A stretch of DNA of 64,000 nt from Sphingobium trunci (GCF_022664535.1 NZ_JAKUJY010000015.1:49307-113306); one strand, 5' to 3'; positions 8,917 through 20,940 are shown, counted from the stretch's first letter. The notes: generated by a model not told the origin, from the sequence alone. Translations and numbers: made by a program.

Positions 8917-10395
8917 TCACCGGCATCCATGATTGATGTAGCTGGTCTTGATCTCCGTGAAGAATTCGGCGGAGGCTGTTCCCTGTTCGCGCCCCCCATA
9001 GCCGGACGGTGCTCGGCCACCGAACGGCACATGATATTCGACCCCGGCCGTCGGCGCGTTGACCATCACCATGCCCGCCTTTGACGCGCGACGAAAAGCT
9101 TCCGCGACGGAAAGACTGGTCGTGCAGATGGCCGACGACAGCGCAAATTGCGTGTCATTGGCTGTCGCGATCCCCTCATCCAGATCGCCGACCTTGACGA
9201 CCGCGGCGATCGGACCGAACACTTCTTCCTGGTTGATCGTCATGGCGTTTGTGGTGTTGGCGAATAGAATAGGGCGCATGAAATGTCCGCCCCGCGGTAA
9301 TGCCCCGCCATCGGTCCCAGCTACCCGCAGCGCGCCGGCCTGTTCGGCTTCGGCAACATAGGTATGGTTCTTCTGCAGCTGCGCGGCGTTGGCGACGGGT
9401 CCCATCTGGGTTGTCGGATCCAGCGGATCGCCGACACGCAACGCATCGACCTGCGCCGAAAGCCGCGCGACGAATTCCTCGTGAATGCTCTCCTGCACGA
9501 TCAGGCGGCTTGACGCCGTGCAGCGCTGCCCGGTCTGATGGAACGCGCCCTGTAACGCGACGTCGACCGCAAGGTTCAGATCGGCATCCGCCATGACAAG
9601 CAAGGGGTTTTTGCCCCCCAGTTCCAACTGCACCTTCTTCATGCCCTTGGTTGCGCGCTCCAGCACACGCTGGCCGTTTCCGCTCGATCCGGTGAAGCTG
9701 ACCCCGTCAGTTTCATCGATCAGCAACGGGCCCAGCAAGGAGCCATCGCCAGGGATCAGGTTGAAGACGCCCGCCGGCGTGCCGGCCTCGTGGATGATCG
9801 CGGCCAGTGCGACCGACACGGCGGGTGTGAATTCCGAAGGCTTCAGGACCACCGTATTTCCATAAGCCATGGCGCCGGCGATTTTCCATGCCGGCGTCGC
9901 AAGCGGGAAATTCCAAGGGGTTATGAGCGCCAGTACCCCAACCGGTTCATAATCGACGATGACATTGAAACCCTCCCGCAGGCTGGGCATGAAAGCACCA
10001 GGATGTCGAAGCGGCTCGCCGGCATAATAATGGAACACCTGCGCCGCGCGGATGGCTTCGCCCCTCGCTTCCGGAAAAGTCTTGCCCTCCTCTCGCGCCA
10101 GCAGGGTGCCCAGCGTGTCGGCCGACGCTAGGATTGTGTCGCCGATTTTGCGTAATAGGTCAGAACGAACCTGCGGGTTGCTACCGCGCCAATGCGCCAG
10201 GGCTTCGCGCGCTGACGCCACCGCCGCACGGGCGTCTGCTTCGTCCGCCCAGCCAAACTGTCCGACATTATCCGACAACCGCGCTGGATTCTCGCCAGGC
10301 CGGATATCCTTGAGCACGCGCCATTCGCCGCCGATCAACCCGCCGGCCTCAAAGGTGTCTCGCGCCGCCTCCGCCGCCGTCGTAGGGTACAGCAT
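8917..10395 (-). CDS. NAD(P)-dependent aldehyde dehydrogenase
   Basis: This 492-residue protein has all the landmarks of a class-3-like aldehyde dehydrogenase: ITPWNFP (159-164), LKPSEFTP, FTGSSGNG (235-241), the general base Glu258 in QLELGGKNP and the nucleophile Cys292 in GQRCTASS. It oxidises an aldehyde to the acid with NAD(P)+ in the cytosol. Length is normal, and it resembles the branch containing vanillin and 2,5-dioxovalerate dehydrogenases, but substrate cannot be fixed. It begins on the last base of the flavin reductase stop (TGATG) and ends 14 bp before the CitE-like gene, in the same operon. Confidence 0.92.
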   Translation of the reverse strand: MLYPTTAAEAARDTFEAGGLIGGEWRVLKDIRPGENPARLSDNVGQFGWADEADARAAVASAREALAHWRGSNPQVRSDLLRKIGDTILASADTLGTLLAREEGKTFPEARGEAIRAAQVFHYYAGEPLRHPGAFMPSLREGFNVIVDYEPVGVLALITPWNFPLATPAWKIAGAMAYGNTVVLKPSEFTPAVSVALAAIIHEAGTPAGVFNLIPGDGSLLGPLLIDETDGVSFTGSSGNGQRVLERATKGMKKVQLELGGKNPLLVMADADLNLAVDVALQGAFHQTGQRCTASSRLIVQESIHEEFVARLSAQVDALRVGDPLDPTTQMGPVANAAQLQKNHTYVAEAEQAGALRVAGTDGGALPRGGHFMRPILFANTTNAMTINQEEVFGPIAAVVKVGDLDEGIATANDTQFALSSAICTTSLSVAEAFRRASKAGMVMVNAPTAGVEYHVPFGGRAPSGYGGREQGTASAEFFTEIKTSYINHGCR

Positions 10396-10946
10396 CAGTG
10401 TGGCAGTTCGACATCGGAGGAAAAGGGAAGATAGCGACCATCGCCATAGATGAGCGGCGCCACATCACCTTCGAGACGAACCTGCCGCACCGCACCGATG
10501 AAGATCGTGTGGCTGCCATAGGCGATGGCCGTCGTCACGTCGCAGAACAGGTTCGATTGCGCATCCACCAGATAGGGAGCGCCGTCTTCGCAGGCCCATT
10601 CGCCGATCCCAAACCGAGCTGTCGGCTCCACGCTGCCGCCGAAGGCACTGGCGGCCTCCTCATGTCCGGGCCGCAGCAGATTGACGCAAAAGCTCGCGCC
10701 TTCCACCGCCGCGAGGACCGCATGCAGGCGGGTCTTTCGGTTGACGCAGATGAGAAGCGTCGGCGGATCCATTGACAGCGAGGTGACGGCCGTCATGGTC
10801 ATGCCGAACCATTCGTCGCCCTGACGCGCTGTCACGATCGTTACCGTGGCGGCCAGACGGCGCATCGCGCCTCGAAACGCCTGCGCGACGTCAATGTTCA
10901 GGGGTGCAACGGATCGAGGAGAAATCTCGCCGGACTTCTTTGTCAT
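10395..10946 (-). CDS. Flavin reductase component of a two-component monooxygenase
   Basis: This 183-residue protein is a flavin reductase of the HpaC/HsaB type: FRGAMRRLAATVTIVTA, then GMTMTAVTSLSMDPPTLLICVN (strands lining FMN/FAD) and a final strand with FIGAVRQV. It would supply reduced flavin to the oxygenase encoded 23 bp upstream. The frame runs on upstream to 11177, but homology begins at ATG 10946 and GGAGGT at 10951-10956 is correctly placed, so I used 10946. It overlaps the aldehyde dehydrogenase by one base. Confidence 0.9.
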   Translation of the reverse strand: MTKKSGEISPRSVAPLNIDVAQAFRGAMRRLAATVTIVTARQGDEWFGMTMTAVTSLSMDPPTLLICVNRKTRLHAVLAAVEGASFCVNLLRPGHEEAASAFGGSVEPTARFGIGEWACEDGAPYLVDAQSNLFCDVTTAIAYGSHTIFIGAVRQVRLEGDVAPLIYGDGRYLPFSSDVELPH

Positions 10947-10969
10947 GGCAACCTCCATCATTGGGGCGG

Positions 10970-12232
10970 TTAAACCAGCATGCCTGGCATGCCGCTCGGG
11001 ATTCCCAGATCGACCTTGCCGGAAGCCACGCCATGAACGTCCCACTGGAAAACGATGTGAGCCACCCCGCCATGCACGTCCCGCCACATGCGCTGGACCG
11101 AATTGGACTTGTAGAGCGCCGATCCGCCATTGAGGGCGAATATCAGGTCGGCCGCCTCCGCCGTCAGCTTGGCGCAAAAACTGGCGTCACGTCGCATGCG
11201 AAACGCCATACGTCCGGTAAAAGGTTCGTTCTTGGCGATGACCTCATTCATGTCCGCAAAATTTCGGCGCACGAGAGCTTCAACAGCGTCCAGCAGTGCC
11301 CCGGCTTCGGCCACCTTAGATTGGAACGTCGGCTCGGCCGCCAAGCCCTTGCCCGACGATTTGGTGATCTTCGTCTTGGCTTCTTCGACGAACCTCTCGT
11401 AAGCGCCTCGCGCCGAGCCGTAGACGGCGGACAGCAGTACGAACCCCCCCATGACCGAGAAGGGGAAACGGACAGAGGCTTCGCTGTGCACATCGAGCCC
11501 CGGCGCCTTGCCCTGTACGAGATCGACATAGCCTAGCGTCCTGTCCTCCGACACGAACGCATCTGTGGCGGCGACGTCCGTACTGCCCGTTCCGCGCAGC
11601 GCTTCGGTATGCCAAGTATCCAATATGTCATACTGGTCGCGGGACAGGAGGAAATAGCGCTGACTGGGCGGCGAGCCGTCTTCGCCCGCCACGATCGCGC
11701 CGTTGATGGTCCAGTCGCAGGGGTGGATACCACTCGAAAAGGGCCAGCGGCCGTTGACGATATAACCCCCTTCCACCTTATTCGCCCGGCCCGCCGGAAA
11801 CACGAAGGTCGAACCGATCAGCGTATCCGGATTGCTCCACACCTCTTCCTGGACGTGGCGTGGCCATAACGCCATATACAGTTCGTGGACGGCAAGATTG
11901 GCGAGCACCCAGGCCGTCGACATGCAGCCACGCGCCACTATTGAGCAGACGTCGAACAAAATCTCGGGCGGTTGCGCATAGCCGCCAAATGCCGAGGGAC
12001 GCACCATCCGAAACAGGCCCGCATCCCGCATCGCCGCGACGACCAGGTCGGGCGTGCGACCGATGCGTTCGGCCTCAGCCGCATTTTCTGCAATCAGGGG
12101 AACGAGTGCTTCGGCACGCTCAATCAGCGCCGCATATCCCACTGGTGTGCCGGCTTCGCCGTCCCGGGGCATCGCTTTGGACGTGTCGACAAGAGGCGCA
12201 CTCGATTTCAGAGCAAATGGGTCCGATTTCAT
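10970..12232 (-). CDS. Flavin-dependent monooxygenase, oxygenase component (HsaA/acyl-CoA-dehydrogenase fold)
   Basis: This 420-residue protein has the acyl-CoA dehydrogenase fold with an Acyl-CoA_dh_C-type end (about 250-400), as in group D flavin monooxygenases such as HsaA and 4-hydroxyphenylacetate hydroxylase. Clear segments are FRMVRPSAFGGY, CMSTAWVLANLAVHE, GRWPFSSGIHPCDW and the C-terminal ALNGGSALYKSNSVQRMWRDV. Reduced flavin from the following reductase would be used to hydroxylate a phenol-like or related substrate with O2. Pairing with the flavin reductase and a small VOC protein points to ring or side-chain hydroxylation, but the substrate is inferred only by context. Confidence 0.87.
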   Translation of the reverse strand: MKSDPFALKSSAPLVDTSKAMPRDGEAGTPVGYAALIERAEALVPLIAENAAEAERIGRTPDLVVAAMRDAGLFRMVRPSAFGGYAQPPEILFDVCSIVARGCMSTAWVLANLAVHELYMALWPRHVQEEVWSNPDTLIGSTFVFPAGRANKVEGGYIVNGRWPFSSGIHPCDWTINGAIVAGEDGSPPSQRYFLLSRDQYDILDTWHTEALRGTGSTDVAATDAFVSEDRTLGYVDLVQGKAPGLDVHSEASVRFPFSVMGGFVLLSAVYGSARGAYERFVEEAKTKITKSSGKGLAAEPTFQSKVAEAGALLDAVEALVRRNFADMNEVIAKNEPFTGRMAFRMRRDASFCAKLTAEAADLIFALNGGSALYKSNSVQRMWRDVHGGVAHIVFQWDVHGVASGKVDLGIPSGMPGMLV

Positions 12233-12236
12233 GGCG

Positions 12237-12668
12237 TCAGCCCTCTTTGGATTCGTGAAAGTTGAGCTCGATCAGAATGCCATTCGGATCGAAAATATAA
12301 ATTTGCCGGAGGCCGTCCTGGACATCCCGCGGCTTGTAGACGAGGCTCATCTCGTCCAACTTCCTGCAGAACGCGACGTAATCGACGGCAAGGAACGCGA
12401 TATGATCGATGGCTCCGCTGCCATGCAGGGTGGTGACCGGCCGTCCCACCGTCTGCGCATCGGCTTTGCGAAGCAACTCTTCGTCGAACGGGTTCATGTC
12501 GGCAATGTGGACGACCGGAACATCTTTCTCGTCGTAAATCCACGCGCCCGGCAAAATACGGCCGGGGTAATGCCCCCGCTTCAGACCCAGGACTGCCGTG
12601 TAGAAATGAACCGTTTCCTCGAACCGCGTGGTCCGAATATTATAATGTTCCAGCAACCGCGCTGTCAT
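12237..12668 (-). CDS. VOC (vicinal oxygen chelate) family protein
   Basis: This 143-residue protein has two beta-alpha-beta-beta-beta units of the glyoxalase/dioxygenase superfamily. Candidate metal ligands are His8 (LEHYNIR), the His in IDHIAFL and the Glu in ILIELNF. It is too short to be a typical two-domain extradiol dioxygenase (about 290 residues), so it may be a small one-domain VOC dioxygenase, isomerase or lyase. It is the first gene of the minus-strand operon and ends four bases before the monooxygenase. It may process the monooxygenase product. Confidence 0.8.
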   Translation of the reverse strand: MTARLLEHYNIRTTRFEETVHFYTAVLGLKRGHYPGRILPGAWIYDEKDVPVVHIADMNPFDEELLRKADAQTVGRPVTTLHGSGAIDHIAFLAVDYVAFCRKLDEMSLVYKPRDVQDGLRQIYIFDPNGILIELNFHESKEG

Positions 12669-13053
12669 CGCTTTTCACCCGAAAATCGGCCCGACGCGTT
12701 GACCGCGCCTGCCAGCTGACGGTGCAGCAGTCCTGAAAAAGGGTCCAATACAATGTTTGACGCGCACAATATTGCAGTGGGTGATCCCCGATCTGTTCGT
12801 GCAATTCGCCAGAAGCTACGGCCTCATATCGTCAGGCGCTCGCATGGTGAGTCGCTATCTGCAATACGGCATGTCACCGTTCGACGCGATTCCGCGATAC
12901 GTGTCGGTATATTCCGTAGGCTTTGTCACTGCGGTGGCACACCTCTCATGAGACAATCTTCAATGCCCGTGCCCAGGCCTCCATTTAGAATATGCGGTCG
13001 CTTGCGATCTCACCCCCCTGTTTCGGTGCGTCCGTGACTGCTATGATCCTGAC
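12669..13053. promoter_or_regulatory. Divergent intergenic region between the VOC operon and tetR
   Basis: This 385-bp stretch separates the first gene of the minus operon from the plus-strand tetR gene and should carry both promoters. I saw no convincing long palindrome or coding sequence; small frames here look random. A TetR operator is expected here but not identified. Confidence 0.45.
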
Positions 13054-15667
<2,614 letters not shown>

Positions 15668-16819
15668 TCAGCGTAGTCCCAATCCGCGCGCGATTATCCC
15701 GCGCAATATTTCTCGGGTACCGCCCCTAAGCGAAAAGCTCGGCGCGATCTGACTGGTGAAGAAAAGTGTTCGGACCAACGACGGATCGACCATTTCATCC
15801 GGCCTGCTGCCCAGATCGTCGGCGATGGCGGTCGGGATCGCCTGTTCCAGGCTGGTCCCCAGATCCTTCAGCAATGATGCTTCCAACACGGGGCTTTCGC
15901 CCGCAACGAGCTTGCCCGTGACGGCGATTGCCACTTCGCGCAAAACCGCCAAATCGGCCGTGAACTTACCCGCCAAACGGAGCGCAGTGTCCGACAGCCG
16001 CTCGGTTTTCGCCAGATGGCGTATCCAGGCGTCTAGCAGGACGACGCTGGAATAGATGCGTTCGGGGCCGCTGCGTTCATAGGCCAATTCCGCGGTGACC
16101 TGCTTCCAGCCGTCTCCTTCCGTGCCCACCAACGCGTCCGGCCCCAACCGGACATCCTCAAAATGCACCTCGCAGAAATGCGCATCGCCGGTCACTTCGT
16201 CGATCGGACGTATCGTGATGCCCGGCAACTTCAGGTCGATGATGAGCTGCGACAGCCCCTGATGGCGGTCCCCCGCTTCCCCTGAGGTGCGCACCAGGGC
16301 GATCATGTGATGCGCGTGGTCGGCGTTGGTCGTCCACAGCTTCGTGCCGTTCAATATCCACCCGTCGCCGTCGGGCGTGGCGCGCGTCCGCACACTTGCA
16401 AGGTCCGACCCGGATCCCGGTTCGCTCATGCCGATGCAGAAGAAATTCTCGCCGCGGCAGATGGAGGGCAGATGCGCCTGCCGCTGCGCCTCGGTGCCGT
16501 AGTGCAGGATGAGCGGCGCGCTCTGCCGATCGGCGATCCAGTGCGCAGCCACAGGGGCTCCCACTGCCAGAAGCTCCTCTACCACGACGAAGCGCGCAAA
16601 GGCGTCCTGTCCCGCTCCTCCATAAGCTGGCGGCAATGTCAGACCGAGCAGGCCCGCAGCGCCCAGTTTCCGGGAAAATGCCGCGTCAAAGGAAAGCCAG
16701 GATCGGGCGCGCACGTCATCGGGATGGTCATGCTGCACTTGGGCGGCGATCCTTCGCGCCTTGGAGCGAAGTTCGTCATATTCGGCGGGTATTGTCGTCA
16801 GTTGCAGCCGGTCGAGCAC
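15668..16819 (-). CDS. Acyl-CoA dehydrogenase
   Basis: This 383-residue protein has a normal acyl-CoA dehydrogenase layout: LGLTLPPAYGGAGQDAF (N-terminal helical domain), FFCIGMSEPGSGSDLASVRT (FAD/substrate-binding strand), GWILNGTKLWTTNADHAHH, and the C-terminal helical domain ending SLRGGTREILRGIIARGLG. It would introduce a 2,3 double bond into an acyl-CoA, passing electrons to ETF. It is followed without a gap by the smaller paralogue, suggesting a heteromeric enzyme, and lies 71 bp after the P450. Confidence 0.9.
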   Translation of the reverse strand: MLDRLQLTTIPAEYDELRSKARRIAAQVQHDHPDDVRARSWLSFDAAFSRKLGAAGLLGLTLPPAYGGAGQDAFARFVVVEELLAVGAPVAAHWIADRQSAPLILHYGTEAQRQAHLPSICRGENFFCIGMSEPGSGSDLASVRTRATPDGDGWILNGTKLWTTNADHAHHMIALVRTSGEAGDRHQGLSQLIIDLKLPGITIRPIDEVTGDAHFCEVHFEDVRLGPDALVGTEGDGWKQVTAELAYERSGPERIYSSVVLLDAWIRHLAKTERLSDTALRLAGKFTADLAVLREVAIAVTGKLVAGESPVLEASLLKDLGTSLEQAIPTAIADDLGSRPDEMVDPSLVRTLFFTSQIAPSFSLRGGTREILRGIIARGLGLR

Positions 16820-16890
16820 TATTGGGCACCTTGGGATGTGGTCTTCTACCTGTCGGAACGCAGCTCACGCCGCGCGGGAAAGGACGCGAG

Positions 16891-18168
16891 TCAGTCCCAC
16901 AGCATCGGCAAAGCGGGCGGCCCGCGGAAATGCACGCCTGTGATGACCGGCGGGTCCACGTCCGGATCAATGCGAAGGTTTGGCAGCCCGTCGAACAGGA
17001 GGTTGAGTGCCACTTCCATTTCCATCTTGGCGACAGGCATGCCGAGGCACATATGGGGACCGTAGCCGAAGCCTAGGGCCGGACGCGCCTTCCGGCCGAT
17101 CTGGAAATCCTCGGGATCGGCAAAAACGCTCTCGTCATGGTTGGCGGCGCCGACCGCCATGGAAATCGCCGAATTCTCGGGAATGACCACCCCATCGACT
17201 TCCACCTCGCGCGTTGTGACGCGGGCCAGGAAGGACGCGGGCGTTTCCATGCGCATCGTTTCCAATATGGCGCCGGGGATGAGGCTGCGATCCTGACGGA
17301 CCTGCTCGTACAACGCTGGTCGCTGAAGCAGAAGGGCAAGGAGATTGGAAAAGGAACGGGTTGTCGTTTCGGCGGCCGCAGGCAGCAACGTCAAAATGAA
17401 GTTGACGACCTCCTCGTCACTCAGCTTCCGTCCCTCGAATTCGACTTCCAGCAAGCGCCGGATAAGGTCGGGACCCGGCTTGTCCTCCTTGCGGCGCTGC
17501 TCGACGATCGGCAGGAGATGGGCTTTGAGGGCGACGACGGCCTCAAACGCCGCCGCACGTGCCTCTGCGTCCTTTTTCGGATCGATCTGGGGACCGGTCA
17601 AGATCCGCAGCGCCCAGTCGGCGAACTGCTCGATCTTCTCCTCGTCCTTGGGAAAACCAATGACCCCGTAGATGATACGAATTGGAAAGCCGAGTGCGAA
17701 CTCGCTCAAGAGATCGGCGCGGCCGGCAGGCTTGAGCCGATCAATGAAGTCGCGCCTGATAACAGGCACGATCACGTCTTCGCGCCATTGCCTGAGCGCG
17801 GCGGGATTGAAGGCGGGTGCGAAAAGCCCGCGGGTTACGCGATGCTCTTCCCCGTCCTGCCCCGTGATGATCCGGCCGAGAAACTTGCCCAAGCTCTCCA
17901 TCAGGATACTGCTGCTGAAAGTCTTTGCGTCCAACAGGCCTTGTTGGACCGCGTCATAGGAAAGAAAGGTGAAGACATCCCGTTGACCACCGGCCGCGTT
18001 TGCTCGTGACGGCACACCGAATTCGTCGAGAATGTCGCCGCGCATCACGCCGCCTGCGCGGCGCTTCTCGCGATATACGGGATATGGGTCTTCGACGGTG
18101 CCCGCGAACGTGCGCGTCAGTTCCGCAAAGCTGCCGCCCTGCCTACCCGTCTGTGCCTGCGTTACCAT
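16891..18168 (-). CDS. Cytochrome P450
   Basis: This 425-residue soluble bacterial P450 has the I-helix motif AAAETTTRS, the K-helix ETMRME (ExxR) and the heme loop FGYGPHMCLGMP with axial Cys at about residue 374. It monooxygenates a hydrophobic substrate with electrons from a ferredoxin. The frame is open to 18387, but GTG-free homology and a near-perfect Shine-Dalgarno (GGAGGTG, 18174-18180) point to ATG 18168. It leads a minus-strand operon with two acyl-CoA dehydrogenases and a flavoprotein, so it may start oxidation of a chain that is then shortened by beta-oxidation. The 271 bp up to the divergent MFS gene should hold the promoters. No ferredoxin gene is adjacent. Confidence 0.92.
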   Translation of the reverse strand: MVTQAQTGRQGGSFAELTRTFAGTVEDPYPVYREKRRAGGVMRGDILDEFGVPSRANAAGGQRDVFTFLSYDAVQQGLLDAKTFSSSILMESLGKFLGRIITGQDGEEHRVTRGLFAPAFNPAALRQWREDVIVPVIRRDFIDRLKPAGRADLLSEFALGFPIRIIYGVIGFPKDEEKIEQFADWALRILTGPQIDPKKDAEARAAAFEAVVALKAHLLPIVEQRRKEDKPGPDLIRRLLEVEFEGRKLSDEEVVNFILTLLPAAAETTTRSFSNLLALLLQRPALYEQVRQDRSLIPGAILETMRMETPASFLARVTTREVEVDGVVIPENSAISMAVGAANHDESVFADPEDFQIGRKARPALGFGYGPHMCLGMPVAKMEMEVALNLLFDGLPNLRIDPDVDPPVITGVHFRGPPALPMLWD

Positions 18169-18439
18169 TTCATCACCTCCCGCGACGCTTGTTGATTGCG
18201 GCACTGTGCCAACACGCCCTAGTGCAATCTGAGACAAAAGTCGGATCACCTGCATCAAATAGCTATCAATCCTCGCAGACGCGATAGTCGCTATTGCACA
18301 GGGTGGCGAATATCTCCTTGGGATCGCTCTATCCGCGTCTTGAATTGGTCGGGTCGGCGCACTCCTTCTAGATTTGAGACGGCACATAACCAGAAATGGC
18401 CGCGACGCACCGGGCTGCCGCCGCCGTCAGGAGAGCAGA

Positions 18440-19789
18440 ATGGCCGTAATAGCGAAGGATGAAGGCTCGCCAGCGGAGCCGAATGCGCATCCATCGCGCA
18501 CGGCCTGGGTCACACTGGCCATCCTGGTTCTCCTCTACATATTGTCGTTTCTCGATCGCCAGATTCTGGCGATGATGGTGGACCCCATCCGCCGCGACCT
18601 TGGCATCAGCGATTTTGAGGTCAGCCTACTGATGGGCTTCTCTTTCGCTCTATTTTACACGATTTTCGGCGTGTTCATGGGCGGCATCGTAGATCGTCAC
18701 TCTCGCCGCACGGTCGTGTATGTCGGCGTGAGCCTGTGGTCGCTGGCGACAGCGGCATGCGGCCTCGCCCAAAGCTTCTGGCAACTTTTCCTGTGCCGCA
18801 TGTTGGTGGGCGTCGGCGAATCCACCTTGACGCCAGCTAGCTATTCGATGCTGACGGACCTCTTTCCCCGCCGGCGCTTGGCGTTTGCCCTGGCGATATT
18901 CACTTTGGGTACGACATTGGGTGCGGGCCTATCAATGGTGCTGGGCGGTTTCGTCATTTCGCTCGTGTCCAAGACACCGTTCATCACGCTTCCGCTGATT
19001 GGCGACATCCGCGCCTGGCAGGTCGTGTTTTTCCTCATCGGCCTCCCCGGGCTACTGGCAGCTTGCCTGATGTTCGCCGTACCCGAACCGGCGCGCACCG
19101 GCCGCTTGAAGGGCAGCGGGACCCCAAGCTGGAAATCAGCGCTTCAGTTTTTGATGACCCGGCGCAAACTCTGGCTCGCAATCATATTAAGCTTCGCGCC
19201 ATCGGCGACCTTGTCCAACGCGATCGTCTTGTGGGCGCCTGCCTATATGGGCCGCAATTTTGGCTGGAGTCCGCTCGAGGTCGGCCTGGCTATCGGCGGA
19301 GTCGTCGCCATCACGGGCGGCGTCGGGCAGATGCTCTCAGGCTGGACGGTGGATGCGCTCTTTTCCAGAGGGATGCGCGACGCGCATTTCCGGTTTCTGG
19401 GCTGGATGACGATAATCGCCATCCCCGCCCTGGTGCTCGCCTTCCTCACTACCAGCGTGCCCTTGTTTCTGACGTTGCTGGCTGTGCCTTTTTTGCTGTT
19501 GCTCAGCAATGCCGGCTATGGGGCAGCGGCGATCCAAATGACTACGCCGAATGAATATCGCGGGCGAATGGGGGCGCTCTTCATTCTGGTCGTCACAATC
19601 CCCAGCATGATATTGGGACCCTCGTTAATCGCCCTCCTATCGGAAAAACTGTTCCGCTCGGAGCAAAGTCTTGGCCTCTCCATCGCGCTGACCGCAGCCA
19701 TTATGGGGCCAATCATGCTCGTGGGGGTATCATTGGGGAAAAAGGCGATGCGTGAACTGATGACGGAGACGCCCGCGCCTTCAGCATAA
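18440..19789 (+). CDS. Major facilitator superfamily transporter
   Basis: This is a 449-residue inner-membrane protein with about 12 hydrophobic segments. The first is WVTLAILVLLYILSFLDRQI, a hallmark of the sphingomonad MFS branch (spinster-like/ACS). The loop 2-3 motif GGIVDRHSRR fits the MFS GxxxDRxxRR consensus. ATG 18440 is preceded by GGAGAG; the upstream ATG 18374 would add an arginine-rich stretch without homology. It is divergent from the P450 operon and probably imports the substrate or an intermediate. Confidence 0.9.
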   Translation: MAVIAKDEGSPAEPNAHPSRTAWVTLAILVLLYILSFLDRQILAMMVDPIRRDLGISDFEVSLLMGFSFALFYTIFGVFMGGIVDRHSRRTVVYVGVSLWSLATAACGLAQSFWQLFLCRMLVGVGESTLTPASYSMLTDLFPRRRLAFALAIFTLGTTLGAGLSMVLGGFVISLVSKTPFITLPLIGDIRAWQVVFFLIGLPGLLAACLMFAVPEPARTGRLKGSGTPSWKSALQFLMTRRKLWLAIILSFAPSATLSNAIVLWAPAYMGRNFGWSPLEVGLAIGGVVAITGGVGQMLSGWTVDALFSRGMRDAHFRFLGWMTIIAIPALVLAFLTTSVPLFLTLLAVPFLLLLSNAGYGAAAIQMTTPNEYRGRMGALFILVVTIPSMILGPSLIALLSEKLFRSEQSLGLSIALTAAIMGPIMLVGVSLGKKAMRELMTETPAPSA

Positions 19790-19896
19790 GCTTTTTCTAT
19801 AGCTTGATCGCGGAATCTCTGAGGGTTATCAATGGTCCCAGGCGCTGTCCCGGCTCCGATGCCCACATCGGCACAACACGGGAAGGCGTCCGCGCC

Positions 19897-20667
19897 CTAC
19901 CCCTGATTGTCCTTGAGCGCTACGGACATGAGCGATTCCTTGAATGTGCGTCCGGACAGCGCCCTTACGGCCGCGTCGTCTCCGATAATGGCTTCGACCC
20001 GGTCGTGCTTCGTCGCCATTTCCCACTGCAGCGCGGCAATGGCATCGGATGCGATGAATTCCAGTCCCGTCGGGCTGCGGCCTCCCGCCTCGTCGGCTTC
20101 CACGACCAGCCCAGCAATCATCACTACCCCCGCATAGATCCCATGTTGCGCCAGTTGCTGGTTAAGAACGCGGCCATAGTTAAGCGTCGCGCCGGCGGCA
20201 ATGCCGAAGCTCGCCGTGATCGCCAGCGGATGGAGGGCGGAAACCGCCGTCGTGAGAAGGATCGTGCCACATCCCCGCTCGATCATGGAAGGAAGGACTG
20301 CACGCACGGCCGTGATCGCGCCCAGCACGCCGATGTCGAGGTGATACAACTCGTTCTCAGCGGTCAGCTCGATCGCATTCATCGTCGAGCCCGGAACTTC
20401 TGGCGCAGGACTGAATTCCAGCACGTCAATTGGCCCGAACAGGCCCTGCGCCTCGCGCAATCCGCGCTCGACGGACGGCCGGTCGCGCAGGTCAATGGCA
20501 AAGGCCGCCGCTTCAATCCCCTCCGATTCCAATTCCGCGACGAGCAACGCTAGCTTGTCCGGCTTTCGCGCCAACAGTGCGACCTTATAGCCTTCACGAC
20601 CAAAACGGCGGGCGACGGCGCGCCCAACGCCGGCCCCCGCTCCTACTATGGCTATCGTTCTATCCAT
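19897..20667 (-). CDS. Atypical SDR family protein lacking YxxxK
   Basis: This 256-residue protein has the SDR cofactor motif VGAGAGVG (residues 8-15) and overall Rossmann pattern, but the usual active-site residues are absent. Where classical SDRs have Ser then YxxxK, this one reads SALHPLAITASFGIAAGAT, with Phe in place of Tyr and Ala in place of Lys, and NNAG is replaced by FSPAP. It may be a binding or regulatory protein, or use another mechanism. It is convergent with the MFS gene and looks intact, with no frameshift. Function unknown. Confidence 0.75.
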   Translation of the reverse strand: MDRTIAIVGAGAGVGRAVARRFGREGYKVALLARKPDKLALLVAELESEGIEAAAFAIDLRDRPSVERGLREAQGLFGPIDVLEFSPAPEVPGSTMNAIELTAENELYHLDIGVLGAITAVRAVLPSMIERGCGTILLTTAVSALHPLAITASFGIAAGATLNYGRVLNQQLAQHGIYAGVVMIAGLVVEADEAGGRSPTGLEFIASDAIAALQWEMATKHDRVEAIIGDDAAVRALSGRTFKESLMSVALKDNQG

Positions 20668-20738
20668 TGTCAGTTCGCCGTTAACGCCTGTTCATAGTAC
20701 GCTGCTAAGGACGGGAAAGTCTGACTGGATGGGCGTCA

Positions 20739-20764
20739 GTTCCATTCTTTTTTCTGAATGGAAC
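20739..20764. other. Hairpin, 9-bp perfect stem with T-rich loop
   Basis: GTTCCATTC and GAATGGAAC form a perfect 9-bp inverted repeat around the loop TTTTTTCT. It lies between the atypical SDR and the IS5 scar. It could be an IS end, a terminator-like hairpin or a repA-linked structure; there is no following T-run. Confidence 0.4.
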
Positions 20765-20823
20765 CATAGCCTCATCCCTGCGCCTCCGGTCCCGGGCGCT
20801 AACGGCCAGGTCGGGTTCACGAT

Positions 20824-20940
20824 CTAATCATTTGAGCTGGCGAATTTGGAGAAGCCGAGGCAGTTTGCACGGGCCTCGTAACTGGTGGCGATCCGAGGCC
20901 ATTGTTTGAGTTTAGCAAAGAGGCCTTCGATGCCCAGTCG
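20824..20940 (-). pseudogene. IS5-family transposase, C-terminal remnant
   Basis: Read on the minus strand this encodes RLGIEGLFAKLKQWPRIAT, then SYEARA and a short tail before a stop. It matches the end of IS5-type DDE transposases (the Glu of the DDE triad followed by RxxxKxxRRIATRY). A stop immediately precedes it, so only about 38 codons survive. It ends some 30 bp from the repA stop codon. Confidence 0.7.

Noticed and set aside
12753..13037. Small plus-strand frames between the VOC gene and tetR
   Set aside because: Two overlapping frames of similar length, no family pattern, no clear RBS; intergenic.
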